From NCBI GenBank assembly GCA_024642665.1, contig JAHEAR010000028.1:10994-44998 (forward strand): a stretch of DNA of 34,005 nt, written 5' to 3'. The position numbers and the translations under genes are program-made. Shown in pieces: positions 22,147 through 30,518 of the stretch. Source of the DNA: Bacteroidota bacterium (lineage in GTDB: Bacteria > Bacteroidota > Bacteroidia > Chitinophagales > Saprospiraceae). Under the pieces are notes generated by a model that worked only from the letters and a program-made list of their open reading frames with translations, had not been told where the DNA came from and did no database searches. The stretch's first letter is position 1; every line of letters begins with the position of its first letter.

Positions 22147-24674
22147 GCTGTACCGACTTTCTTAACCACGGAATCCGGCATCTTACCTTCTATAATTTCC
22201 AGTACTTCTTCCAGCGTTAATAATTTTGCTTCTTCGGAAGTGAGTCGCTCACCATTGATTTTCGGAATATTGATTGCTTTCTTTCCTTTGCGGATGAAAG
22301 GTCCCCATCGTCCGTTCTCCAGACTGATTTTCTCTTTCTCCCATTGCTGGATATATCGGTTGGCTTCTTTTTCTACTTTCGCAGCGATCAATTCAAACAT
22401 ATCATTGTCGGAAATGGTCTCCGGATCATAGCGCTTAGGAATATTGACAAAAATGCCATCGTATTTAAGGAATGGTCCAAAACGGCCTTTTCCTTTAGTA
22501 ATTTCTTTTCCTTTATAGGTAGCGACCGGGCGATCTTCATGAAGTTTTGCTTCAATGATTTCAATGGCGCGCTCCTGGGATAGTTCTAATGGATCTTCCC
22601 CTTTAGGCAGAGAGACAAACTGCTCACCGAATTTCACATAAGGACCAAATCGTCCAACACCAATCAGTACCTCCTGATCTTTGTATGGGGCTAACGTTCG
22701 TGGTAGTTTAAATAACTCCAATGCTTCTTCCAGAGTGATCGTCTCAATGGACTGTCCCGGTCTTAAATTAGCGAAACGCGGTTTCTCTTCTTCGCCCACT
22801 TCTTCCCGCGTACCAATCTGAACTACCGGGCCAAATCGAGTCATTTGTGTCAGGATGGTATGACCACTTTCTTTTTCAACACCCAGGTCTCTTCTTCCTC
22901 GTGCACGCTCTGCATTTTCTCTGGTTTCCTCAACAGTTTTGTGAAACGGTGTATAGAAATCCCTGATCATTTTATTCCAGACCAGTTTTCCATCCGCGAT
23001 GATATCAAATTTCTTTTCAATATCCGCGGTAAAGTTGTAGTCCATGATCACTGAAAAATGTTCATTCAGAAAGTCAGTGACGAGAAGTCCCATATCGGTC
23101 GGAACCAGTCGATTAGAAATAGCTCCAGTCATCTCCGTCTTTTGTTCTTCCGCTACTTTGTCTTTCGCCAACGTGATGACAGCATAAGCTCTTTCCTCTC
23201 CGGGTCGATTACCGCGAATAACATATCCGCGATCTTCTTCCATGATTTTAGTGATCGTCGGCGCATACGTAGACGGACGACCAATACCAAGCTCTTCCAA
23301 TTTCTTAACTAATCCGGCTTCTGTATATCGCGCCGGTGGTTTCGAATAACGCTCCGTCCCGGTCATGGTGTTCAGATCCAGCGCCTGTCCTTCTTTCATT
23401 GGTGGAAGAATAGTCGCGCCTTCTTCCTCCGGCTCATCATCAAGATTTTCGATGTAAAGTTTTAGAAAACCATCGAATTTAATGACTTCTCCTTTGGCCA
23501 CAAAAAAATCATTTTTGTGAGCGGAAACAGATATACTGACTTGTGTGCGCTCCAACTTTGCATCAGCCATTTGCGAGGCAACCGCTCTTTTCCATATCAG
23601 ATCATAAAGTCTGACTTTATCTCTGTCACTATCGCTGATGGAGGCATTCTCCGGATAACTTGGACGAATTGCTTCGTGCGCCTCCTGCGCATTCGCAGAT
23701 TTGGAAGCGTACTGCCGTGGCATCGCATATTCTTTACCAAATTCCTTTGTGATCTGTTCCAGAATCCCTGTTTGAGCAGTCTCACTCAAACTGGTACTGT
23801 CTGTTCGCATATAACTTATATATCCGGACTCATAGAGTTTCTGAGCAGCGGACATGGTACGCTTTACATTAAAGCCGAGTTTACGACTGGCTTCCTGCTG
23901 TAATGTAGATGTTGTAAATGGAGGAGCCGGTTTGCGTGTAGCAGGTTTGACATCGATATTGTCCACCTTGAAGGTAGCGCCAACACATGCATCAATCCAT
24001 TTTCGGGCAGCAGGTTTTGAATCTATTTTAGCCGGAAGATCAGCTTTAAATTCATACACCTTTCCACTCTCATCCTTAACGTTAAAAATAGCTTGTATTT
24101 TGAAGAAGGCTTCCGGTGTGAAAGCCATGATCTCTCTTTCTTTCTCTGCGACTAATCGAACTGCTACAGATTGAACTCTTCCGGCTGATAATTTTCCTTT
24201 GACCTTGCGCCAAAGCGTTTCAGACAATTCAAACCCCACTAATCGATCGAGGATACGCCTTGCCTGCTGCGCATTGACGACATCAATATCTACAGTTCTA
24301 GGTTCATTAATGGCCCGCAGAATTGCCGGCTTGGTAATTTCCCGAAATACAATCCGTTTAGTTTTTGCAGGATCCAGTCCGAGTACTTCACACAAATGCC
24401 ATGATATGGCTTCTCCTTCGCGATCCTCGTCCGTCGCGAGCCAGACAACATCTGACATCTTGGCGGAGTCTTTTAAATCCTTTACCGTTTTCTTTTTTTC
24501 GGGAGAAATAATGTACTTCGGTTCGAAGTCATTTTCTATGTCGATTGCATTATTCCCTTTTTCTAAATCTCGAATATGCCCATAGCTGGATTTGACTTTA
24601 AAGTCTTTGCCCAGAAATTTTTCGATGGTCTTGGCCTTAGCCGGGGACTCAACGATTAGCAGATTTTTTGACAT
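22140..24674 (-). CDS. topA: DNA topoisomerase I
   Basis: 844 residues. The type IA enzyme relaxes negative supercoils through a 5'-phosphotyrosine. Visible: Toprim domain (1-about 115) with E9 in LLIVESPAKAKT and D82/D84/E86 in TDEDREGEA; the core with RRILDRLVGFELS and KGKLSAGRVQSVAVRLV; catalytic Y288 in YISYMRTDS; and IGRPSTYAPTI. The C-terminus (about 600-830) has no zinc-finger cysteines. Instead it carries four copies of a short GRFGPYVKxG-like repeat (beginning TRFGPVVQIG, then GRFGPYVKFG, GRFGPFLKYD and GRWGPFIRKG), as in many zinc-free TopA proteins. The stop overlaps the convergent gene by seven bases. A TACTTTTG box lies 45 bases upstream of the ATG. Confidence 0.97.
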   Translation of the reverse strand: MSKNLLIVESPAKAKTIEKFLGKDFKVKSSYGHIRDLEKGNNAIDIENDFEPKYIISPEKKKTVKDLKDSAKMSDVVWLATDEDREGEAISWHLCEVLGLDPAKTKRIVFREITKPAILRAINEPRTVDIDVVNAQQARRILDRLVGFELSETLWRKVKGKLSAGRVQSVAVRLVAEKEREIMAFTPEAFFKIQAIFNVKDESGKVYEFKADLPAKIDSKPAARKWIDACVGATFKVDNIDVKPATRKPAPPFTTSTLQQEASRKLGFNVKRTMSAAQKLYESGYISYMRTDSTSLSETAQTGILEQITKEFGKEYAMPRQYASKSANAQEAHEAIRPSYPENASISDSDRDKVRLYDLIWKRAVASQMADAKLERTQVSISVSAHKNDFFVAKGEVIKFDGFLKLYIENLDDEPEEEGATILPPMKEGQALDLNTMTGTERYSKPPARYTEAGLVKKLEELGIGRPSTYAPTITKIMEEDRGYVIRGNRPGEERAYAVITLAKDKVAEEQKTEMTGAISNRLVPTDMGLLVTDFLNEHFSVIMDYNFTADIEKKFDIIADGKLVWNKMIRDFYTPFHKTVEETRENAERARGRRDLGVEKESGHTILTQMTRFGPVVQIGTREEVGEEEKPRFANLRPGQSIETITLEEALELFKLPRTLAPYKDQEVLIGVGRFGPYVKFGEQFVSLPKGEDPLELSQERAIEIIEAKLHEDRPVATYKGKEITKGKGRFGPFLKYDGIFVNIPKRYDPETISDNDMFELIAAKVEKEANRYIQQWEKEKISLENGRWGPFIRKGKKAINIPKINGERLTSEEAKLLTLEEVLEIIEGKMPDSVVKKVGTAQ

Positions 24675-24697
24675 AATAAGGTGTTAGTTGAAATAGT

Positions 24698-24713
24698 TCA
24701 TTCAAAAGAATGA
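24698..24713 (-). other. hairpin in the topA leader
   Basis: TCATTC (24698-24703), loop AAAA and GAATGA (24708-24713) form a six-base-pair perfect stem between the -7 box and the topA start codon. It could affect translation or mRNA stability. Confidence 0.35.
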
Positions 24714-24718
24714 GGGGG

Positions 24719-24726
24719 CAAAAGTA
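24719..24726 (-). promoter_or_regulatory. -7 promoter box of topA
   Basis: TACTTTTG on the minus strand matches TAnnTTTG exactly, 44 bases before the ATG. No TTTG at the expected -33 position. Confidence 0.5.
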
Positions 24727-24921
24727 AAAAGATTTGGATTCTTTGCCTGTTTTTTGGATTTATCGGGCGTAAGATAGGGGGATTACATCAAGGATGCAAT
24801 TCATTGACATTTCATTCAATCAATTGATAAAGCGCACGTTAACGTGGCATTTCAACAAGAAGGTATCCCTCGAGATATTATCTTACGGCTTGCCTGGCGG
24901 ACCTTAAATGAGGATAAAGGG
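24727..24921. other. spacer between topA and the coiled-coil gene
   Basis: 195 bases with no convincing gene. It contains a perfect 12-base palindrome, CACGTTAACGTG (24835-24846). A stop-free plus-strand stretch (24808-24927) lacks an ATG start and matches nothing I know. No terminator hairpin with a T-tract is visible for the minus-strand coiled-coil gene. Confidence 0.4.
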
Positions 24922-25944
24922 TTATGATTCAAAGAGATTATCGTACTCGCTTGATCCGGTGTTAGGTCTTGAAAGTCGTTCTTTTTGCGGGGCGTTGAGG
25001 TCAAGTTTTTCTTCCTGGCTGCCTCCCATCAACAAGAGCGTGCTATTCTTTTCCCACTCTTCGAGCATCTGCATACCCTGATCTTCAAAGACGCCATTTT
25101 GCAAATCAACGGAATCCATGAAACTACTGGACATTTCCATAAAGCGCTCCATTTCCCCAACCTTATTGGCGACATCATCGGCTATTACTTCCAGTGCCTG
25201 ATCAAACATAGCGCGTTTATCAGCATTACCGGAGATGATACTCATTGCCGATTTCATGGCACTATGACTGGAGCGAATGGCCTTGCGTTCTTCTTCTTTT
25301 AATTTAACCTGGTCCTTGGTGTCTTCTAAAAGGATTTCAGAATTGGAATACATTTTAGTCAGCACACGATATAAAATGTTCATTTTATTTTCGAGGACGG
25401 CATATTTTTCATTCGATTCTTTCAGGCGCGCTGCTTTGCGACTGGAGAGTAACATTTGTTTTTCAACCCCTTGCTCACGCGCCTTTTGAGCAAGCTTCAT
25501 GTTGTATTCAATTTCATTGGCATTTTCTTCCTGTATGGTTTTTAGTTTTCGTATTTGCCCGCGAAGAATACCAATTTGCTCACCCATCTTTTTCAGATTG
25601 TCCTGCAGGTCTTCTACATAATTTTTAAGGATGCCTATTGGGTCTATGGTGATAAACCAACTCGTCAGATTGCGCATGACACTCTTGTACATGTAGCTCA
25701 CCAACGTGCGCATTTTTGGATCAAGGACCATATAGATGATCGCACCGAGTACTAATACAGTGACGACAAGGCCTAACAACGAAGAAGCAAAAGCCACAAT
25801 TTGCGGAAGATAAGTGACGATGGCATAACCAAGTCCGGCAAAAATAGCCAACATGAATATCAATCCGGTTTTACCTTCAGGTCTGCCCCAAAATGATTTT
25901 GGTTTTGACAGGTTGCCACTAAAATCTTGCGGAGGAGTTGTCAT
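24922..25944 (-). CDS. two-helix membrane protein with a PspA-like coiled coil
   Basis: 340 residues. A short cytoplasmic N-terminus (1-25) is followed by two membrane segments (about 26-46 and 48-74), a basic region, and a long helical domain (about 100-275) beginning DPIGILKNYVEDLQDNLKKM. The tail (about 300-340) is polar. The helical part recalls the PspA/IM30 (bacterial ESCRT-III) pattern: an I-L-K-N helix, a long hairpin of heptads with AQKAREQGVEKQ in the middle, K-V-x-x-L-E-x-K blocks, then a later ISGNADKRAMFDQ segment. Unlike PspA it has two membrane anchors. This is a fold suggestion from pattern only. It lies ten bases after the coiled-coil gene at 25955-26500 and is probably co-transcribed with it. 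Confidence 0.75.
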   Translation of the reverse strand: MTTPPQDFSGNLSKPKSFWGRPEGKTGLIFMLAIFAGLGYAIVTYLPQIVAFASSLLGLVVTVLVLGAIIYMVLDPKMRTLVSYMYKSVMRNLTSWFITIDPIGILKNYVEDLQDNLKKMGEQIGILRGQIRKLKTIQEENANEIEYNMKLAQKAREQGVEKQMLLSSRKAARLKESNEKYAVLENKMNILYRVLTKMYSNSEILLEDTKDQVKLKEEERKAIRSSHSAMKSAMSIISGNADKRAMFDQALEVIADDVANKVGEMERFMEMSSSFMDSVDLQNGVFEDQGMQMLEEWEKNSTLLLMGGSQEEKLDLNAPQKERLSRPNTGSSEYDNLFES

Positions 25945-25954
25945 AAGTAGTTTT

Positions 25955-26500
25955 TTATAAGTTTTGTTGGATAGCCGCCATGTCCGATTCTATGGCCGAT
26001 ACAAATTGTTGATAGGTGTTTTCAAATTTAATTTTAGTCTGATTAATAGAGGCTTTTGCTTCTGCTACCTCTTCATCCGAACGAGCAATCTTATCCTGAT
26101 CATCCAGAATTTGTTTTTCCAGCTTTGCAATTTGCTTTTTATGCTCTTCAATTTGTTTTTGAAGATTGATCAATTCGTCTTTTTTTGAGTCGATCCGTTG
26201 TTGCACCTGACTGTTGAGCGCCTGATCAAATTGTTTTTTCTCTTCCCCTAATATCGTCAGGTAGTGACGTCCTGATTGCAGGAGGGAATCTTTCGTGACG
26301 CCCATGGTGGAAGCAATGGCAAAAGCAGATTTTAAGGAGGTAGGTACATCCAGTTTTAACCCTGCCAATTGCTCGATGGACTGTTTAAATTTTAAATAGT
26401 CAAATCCGGGTTGCGTTTGCTTTATAATAGCAGCTTCCAGAAAATCAATACTCTTCTGATCAGCATTGCTACCCAGCCCTAATAATTGCGAAATCTTCAT
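25955..26500 (-). CDS. soluble coiled-coil protein, partner of the membrane coiled-coil gene
   Basis: 181 residues without a signal peptide or membrane segment. The N-terminal part (about 1-80) is a small helical domain (MKISQLLGLGSNADQKSIDFLEAAI, LKSAFAIASTMGVTKDSLL). The C-terminal part (about 86-168) is a strongly charged coiled coil with K, E and Q heptads (KKDELINLQKQIEEHKKQIA). I do not recognise a family. It is the first gene of a two-gene unit, with ten bases to the membrane coiled-coil gene. The shared coiled-coil character suggests that the two products bind each other. Confidence 0.75.
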   Translation of the reverse strand: MKISQLLGLGSNADQKSIDFLEAAIIKQTQPGFDYLKFKQSIEQLAGLKLDVPTSLKSAFAIASTMGVTKDSLLQSGRHYLTILGEEKKQFDQALNSQVQQRIDSKKDELINLQKQIEEHKKQIAKLEKQILDDQDKIARSDEEVAEAKASINQTKIKFENTYQQFVSAIESDMAAIQQNL

Positions 26501-26629
26501 ATGTATATATCAAAATAGAGCCTCTAATATAGAGTAACCCTGTTATTGAGCCCCAAAATAAAGATATCTGAACACCTCGGACATGATTTTATACCAAAAC
26601 ACGTGAAAAAGTATACAATTTCCCTTTGG
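26501..26629. other. spacer between gpsA and the coiled-coil pair
   Basis: 129 AT-rich bases. It should contain the promoter of the coiled-coil pair on the minus strand. A small hairpin (CTCTA/TAGAG) lies about 25-37 bases upstream of the start. No consensus promoter box is clear and I see no gene. Confidence 0.35.
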
Positions 26630-27688
26630 CTAAAGGTGAATGGAAACATCTGCGGAGTAAGGATACCGCATCAGATAATTGAGTGCATATTCAAATGACA
26701 ACTCCTCATACACGATTTTGTACAGGGTTTCGATAATAGGAAGGCGGGTTTTCTCCGTTTTGGCGAGTAAAAAGGCAATTTTTAACGTGCGGACCCCTTC
26801 CGCAAGCTCCGTCGTTGCATCCAACACATCTTGTAGCTTTTTTCCTTCGCCCAATTGAAAACCAAAACTAAAATTTCTGCTATTCGGACTGGTGGCGGTG
26901 GCAATAAGATCCCCAATGCCGGCAGTACCCAGAAAAGCAGCCTTATCGGCACCAAGCATACCGCCGAAATGAGCTATTTCATGCAAGCCTCTGGTAATAA
27001 ATATACCCTGTACATTCTTGCCTAATCCTTTGCCCATGAGATAACCCGAGCCGACGGCAATGATATTTTTAAAAGCCCCTGCGAGTTCAGCACCAAGAAT
27101 ATCTTTAGAGCCAAACACAAATATTTTTTTACTGGATAAAAGTTCTTTACCAATTAACTCCACTTCCTCATATTCACTCGCAATCACTGTTGCGGTTGGT
27201 TGGCCTTCTAGGATCTCTTTACTTAAATTGGGTCCGGAAAGACAACCAATACGCAGCACATTGCTTTCCTGCCGAATGACTTCAGACATAGTAAAGACAT
27301 CTGTGCGGGTTAAGGTGCCGCTAAACGACATGACGTCACTGACTTTTTCCGTATCGAGTCCTTTTGTGCCATGAATTAAAATGTGCCTGGGAGAAAGTAA
27401 TGGTCCCAGCATTTTCATCATGTTGCGAAAGTCATCCGATGGAATCACGGGAAATATAACTTCGCAGGCGTTTGCCAGTTCCTCATAGGAAGATATGGCG
27501 GTAATGCGTTTCGAAAGTTTGACGCCGGATAAAGCATGCGTTTCATTAATCGTAGAAACTACATTAGGGTCACGAGCAAATAAAAGAACCTTGTTATTTT
27601 CAGCCAATAACTGTGCAACGGTCAAACCAAAACTACCGGCGCCTACTACACCAATCGGCGCCTCATGATGTGAATGGCTTACAGTCAT
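26630..27688 (-). CDS. gpsA: glycerol-3-phosphate dehydrogenase [NAD(P)+]
   Basis: 352 residues, slightly longer than the usual 330-340 because of an eleven-residue His-containing N-terminus (MTVSHSHHEAP). The enzyme reduces dihydroxyacetone phosphate to sn-glycerol 3-phosphate, the backbone of phospholipids. Visible: NAD-binding GAGSFG (16-21), FPVIPSDDFRNMM, HGTKGLD, LSGPNLSKEI, AGAFKNIIAVGSGY (catalytic Lys), FITRGLHEIAHFGGMLGA, and the C-terminal GIGDLIATATSPNSRN with the substrate-binding Arg. All blocks are intact. A TATCTTTA box lies four bases before the start. It is followed on the same strand by a separate transcription unit. Confidence 0.96.
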   Translation of the reverse strand: MTVSHSHHEAPIGVVGAGSFGLTVAQLLAENNKVLLFARDPNVVSTINETHALSGVKLSKRITAISSYEELANACEVIFPVIPSDDFRNMMKMLGPLLSPRHILIHGTKGLDTEKVSDVMSFSGTLTRTDVFTMSEVIRQESNVLRIGCLSGPNLSKEILEGQPTATVIASEYEEVELIGKELLSSKKIFVFGSKDILGAELAGAFKNIIAVGSGYLMGKGLGKNVQGIFITRGLHEIAHFGGMLGADKAAFLGTAGIGDLIATATSPNSRNFSFGFQLGEGKKLQDVLDATTELAEGVRTLKIAFLLAKTEKTRLPIIETLYKIVYEELSFEYALNYLMRYPYSADVSIHL

Positions 27689-27692
27689 AGGT

Positions 27693-27700
27693 TAAAGATA
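27693..27700 (-). promoter_or_regulatory. -7-like box next to the gpsA start
   Basis: TATCTTTA on the minus strand is one mismatch from TAnnTTTG and is followed by ACCT and the gpsA ATG. The spacing is identical to that at smc and at the gene starting at 3103. Confidence 0.35.
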
Positions 27701-27720
27701 GCTGATCGGGTGATGTGTTG

Positions 27721-29592
27721 TTATTTCTTTTTCCTGGAGATATTCGCTTTGGCTTCATTCTTTTTAGCCTCCGCAATCTTTTGCTGATCTTTCATAGCTT
27801 TCTCAAGGCGCTCACCAAACCCACCTTTTTTCTTGGGTTTCTCTTTATTCTTGTTCAGCTGAAGCATGATCTTTTCATCATCAAACAAGAATTTTTTCGC
27901 CCCTAATGTCTGAGCGATATTCAGGAGATTTGAATAAAGAAGATACAAGGTCAGTCCGGAAGCATAACTATTAAAAAATACCAGAAACATCACCGGCATA
28001 AAATATTGCATGTACTTCAATGCAGGATTCATGCTGGTCATATCCGTATTCTGCATATTGTAGTAAGTATAGGCCACGGTACTGGCAGCCCATAACAACG
28101 TTAGCAAACTGATGTGTGCGCCAAAAAACGGAATATCCCATGGGAGATAAGTAATGACATCATACGAAGAAAGGTCAGTCGCCCATAAAAAAGAGGCTTG
28201 TCGGAATTCAATGGAAGCCGGAAAAAAACGATAGAGGGCAAACCATACCGGCATTTGAAGCGCCACAGGAAAACATCCCCCAAGTGGGTTGACCCCATAC
28301 TCCCGATAGACCTTCATGGTTTCCATTTGCTGCTTTTGCTGGTCATCTTTATATTTTTCTTTTAATCCGGCCAGCGATGGTTTCAGCGCAGACATTTTTG
28401 CCTGACTGTGCAACATTTTATACGATAGGGGAGATAGCGCAAGTTTAATTAAGAAGGTCAGTAAAAGAATGACCAATCCCTTGCTGCTGATAAAGGATAA
28501 TAGAAAATTAAATACTGGTCGGACCACCCATCGGTTGATTGTACCAAAAATGCTTCGACCAAAGGGAATAATATCTTCCAACCCCATTTTGTAATGGCGA
28601 AGATTTTCAAAATCATTTGGCCCGACATAGAAGGTCATGTCACTGGTCGATCCATCACGAAGCATCGGCAGTCCAACAATGGCAGAGGTCGATTTTAAGA
28701 TATCACTTCCTTCTACCGGCATTTTAGTTTCAAACAGACCTCCGGCAAATGACTCGGATGAAATTAAAGAGCTGTTGAAAAACTGATTGGAATGAGAAAA
28801 CCACTTAATAGGTTGGGTAGAGAGGTTTTCCTGGGCATCTGAACGACAGTTGCAGTAATCCATCGATTCGGTATTTTCTTTGAAATACACAGTGGACATC
28901 GATTGCTCAAACTGAGTACTTCTTTCTAAGCGACCAAGATGATTGACCCAGGTGAGTTTAGCCGTTTGATCAGAAGCGCGTAGCAGACCGGTAGCATTTT
29001 CTACGCGAAAGTTATAGCCAATCTCATACGGGCTGTCCTGTAGTGTGTATTCCTGCACGATCTGTTCTCCGTTTTCTCCTAAGGCCCTGAATGTCAATTT
29101 TTTGCCTTGAATGGAAGGTTTAAATATCAAATCTTCCGTATGCAATTCACCTCGTTGGGTCGGAATGGTGATATCCCAGATATTATCCGGATTGTCTAAT
29201 AAATGCAGGGGTACCTTGTATTCTTTATTGTTTTCATCCAGAAGAGCTTTCTTGTATTGTTTGAGCTCGACATTGGATATTTTTCCTCCTTTTGAATTAA
29301 AATAAACGATAAAGTATTGATTTTCAAGCTTTACTATTTCACCATCGCCGGTGGCTGCTGCCGCAAAAGAGCCAAATTGATTAGCCATCGTGGCTGAATC
29401 CGGGGCGACCTCCTCAGCAGGTACTTCAGCCGGAGACGAAGGCAGAGAATCTTTAAGGATTTCTACGCGGTTAAGGCTGTCTTGCCTTTGCTGCATGGCC
29501 AGAGCCTCCTCTTTGGAAGGTGAATTGACAAATGTCCAGACCAATAAAAGCCCAAAAATGAGAACAAAGCCTATGATATGATTACGCTCCAT
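27721..29592 (-). CDS. yidC: membrane protein insertase YidC
   Basis: 623 residues, the Gram-negative long form. YidC inserts proteins into the inner membrane, alone or with SecYEG. Visible: N-terminal membrane segment (about 6-24); a large periplasmic domain (about 60-345) with a beta-sandwich-type region (TFRALGENGEQIVQEYTLQDSPYEIGYNF); then the five-helix insertase core (about 350-570) with the K-L-A-L-S-P-L-S-Y-K segment, GGCFPVALQMPVWFALYRFF, and ALKYMQYFMPVMFLVFF. The lysine-rich tail (about 575-623) is suited to ribosome binding. A CNC pair occurs in the periplasmic domain (ESMDYCNCRSD). In many Bacteroidota yidC follows pyrG, but here no pyrG is present. The promoter upstream is the clearest in the window. 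Confidence 0.96.
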   Translation of the reverse strand: MERNHIIGFVLIFGLLLVWTFVNSPSKEEALAMQQRQDSLNRVEILKDSLPSSPAEVPAEEVAPDSATMANQFGSFAAAATGDGEIVKLENQYFIVYFNSKGGKISNVELKQYKKALLDENNKEYKVPLHLLDNPDNIWDITIPTQRGELHTEDLIFKPSIQGKKLTFRALGENGEQIVQEYTLQDSPYEIGYNFRVENATGLLRASDQTAKLTWVNHLGRLERSTQFEQSMSTVYFKENTESMDYCNCRSDAQENLSTQPIKWFSHSNQFFNSSLISSESFAGGLFETKMPVEGSDILKSTSAIVGLPMLRDGSTSDMTFYVGPNDFENLRHYKMGLEDIIPFGRSIFGTINRWVVRPVFNFLLSFISSKGLVILLLTFLIKLALSPLSYKMLHSQAKMSALKPSLAGLKEKYKDDQQKQQMETMKVYREYGVNPLGGCFPVALQMPVWFALYRFFPASIEFRQASFLWATDLSSYDVITYLPWDIPFFGAHISLLTLLWAASTVAYTYYNMQNTDMTSMNPALKYMQYFMPVMFLVFFNSYASGLTLYLLYSNLLNIAQTLGAKKFLFDDEKIMLQLNKNKEKPKKKGGFGERLEKAMKDQQKIAEAKKNEAKANISRKKK

Positions 29593-29621
29593 ATGATGTT
29601 TTACCTGATATTAAGAAGGTG

Positions 29622-29652
29622 CAAAGGTATATGGTATTCCCTAAGCACCAAA
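29622..29652 (-). promoter_or_regulatory. yidC promoter (-33 TTTG, 19-base spacer, -7 TACCTTTG)
   Basis: On the minus strand TTTG (29649-29652), exactly 19 bases, then TACCTTTG (29622-29629), an exact match to the Bacteroidota sigma-ABfr consensus. It is followed by a leader of about 23-29 bases to the yidC ATG. Inverted arms AAAGGTAT (29623-29630) and ATACCTTT (29652-29659) frame the promoter, and GGTATA (29627-29632) with TATACC (29659-29664) form a second pair. Confidence 0.75.
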
Positions 29653-29687
29653 TACCTTTATACCGGGAGGGTTTTCCGAAGGATGGA

Positions 29688-30482
29688 TTAATCGTTTTCG
29701 CCAATCAGTACAAGAACCGGTATGGAAGCATGAAATCGGGTAGAAGAGGTTCTTTTAGGACCTATGGTTTTTTCCAGAAAGCCCCTTTTTCGCTTAATAA
29801 TCACAAGTAAATCAGTAGGATTTTGGGACAGATGGGAGGTCATATTGGCACTATACTGATCATCAGGAAAATGTATGATATCTGTAGCCAGGGGCAGGAT
29901 ACTGACCTTATTTTGAACATCTTCCTCTGCTTCTCCAAATAGCAGGAGTTTTACATCCGGCTGAAAATGGGCGATGAGGTCTATAAGCGGTTCGAGGGTC
30001 AGGTTGTCTTTGACCTGACTGAAGATGGCGGCAATGGCGATATGCTGAATACCGGAAAATTTAAATCGCGGTGGGATCAGGATAACAGGAATCCTGGAAG
30101 CCATCATGATACCTCCGGCGGTTGATCCGAGATAGATAGTGCTGTCTTCCCGATCTCCCTGACAACCGGCGATCAGCAGATCAGCACCAATTGATTTTGT
30201 CAAACTTTGCATGCTGACTGCCGCATCCCCCTTGACAATTTTGTAATCGATTTGAAGTTCGGGATATTTCAGGGTGATTTTTTTAATACGCTTTTGCATC
30301 CATTTCTCCGGACTCTTTTCTTTGTGTCCTTTTTTTGTAGTATGAATGACCGCTTTAAGTAAAAGACTATAGAAATGCACGATGGTGATCATTGCATGTT
30401 CTCTAAGGGCAAGATGTACGGCATACCTCAATGCCTCTTTGGAATTCCTGGAGAGGTCTACCGGAACGAGTATATGTTTCAT
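29688..30482 (-). CDS. tandem universal stress protein (UspA family)
   Basis: 264 residues, two UspA-like halves. The first (about 1-138) starts MKHILVPVDLSRNSKEALRYA and ends with the ATP-binding pattern G-2x-G-9x-G-S-T (GCQGDREDSTIYLGST) followed by IPVILIPP. The second half (about 145-264) keeps the fold pattern (HIAIAAIFS..., ending TRFHASIPVLVLIG) but lacks the glycine-rich loop, so only the first half is likely to bind ATP. Such proteins respond to starvation or energy stress. It starts 36 bases after the glgC stop on the same strand, so it may be co-transcribed with glycogen genes. Confidence 0.88.
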   Translation of the reverse strand: MKHILVPVDLSRNSKEALRYAVHLALREHAMITIVHFYSLLLKAVIHTTKKGHKEKSPEKWMQKRIKKITLKYPELQIDYKIVKGDAAVSMQSLTKSIGADLLIAGCQGDREDSTIYLGSTAGGIMMASRIPVILIPPRFKFSGIQHIAIAAIFSQVKDNLTLEPLIDLIAHFQPDVKLLLFGEAEEDVQNKVSILPLATDIIHFPDDQYSANMTSHLSQNPTDLLVIIKRKRGFLEKTIGPKRTSSTRFHASIPVLVLIGEND

Positions 30483-30518
30483 AAGAATAGTCAGGGATAA
30501 ATGTTATCTGATTGGCGT

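Noticed and set aside
24794-24907. 37-codon plus-strand ORF with an ATG in the topA spacer
   Set aside because: It is short, in a different frame from the protein-like stretch, has no promoter or ribosome site, and its product resembles nothing.
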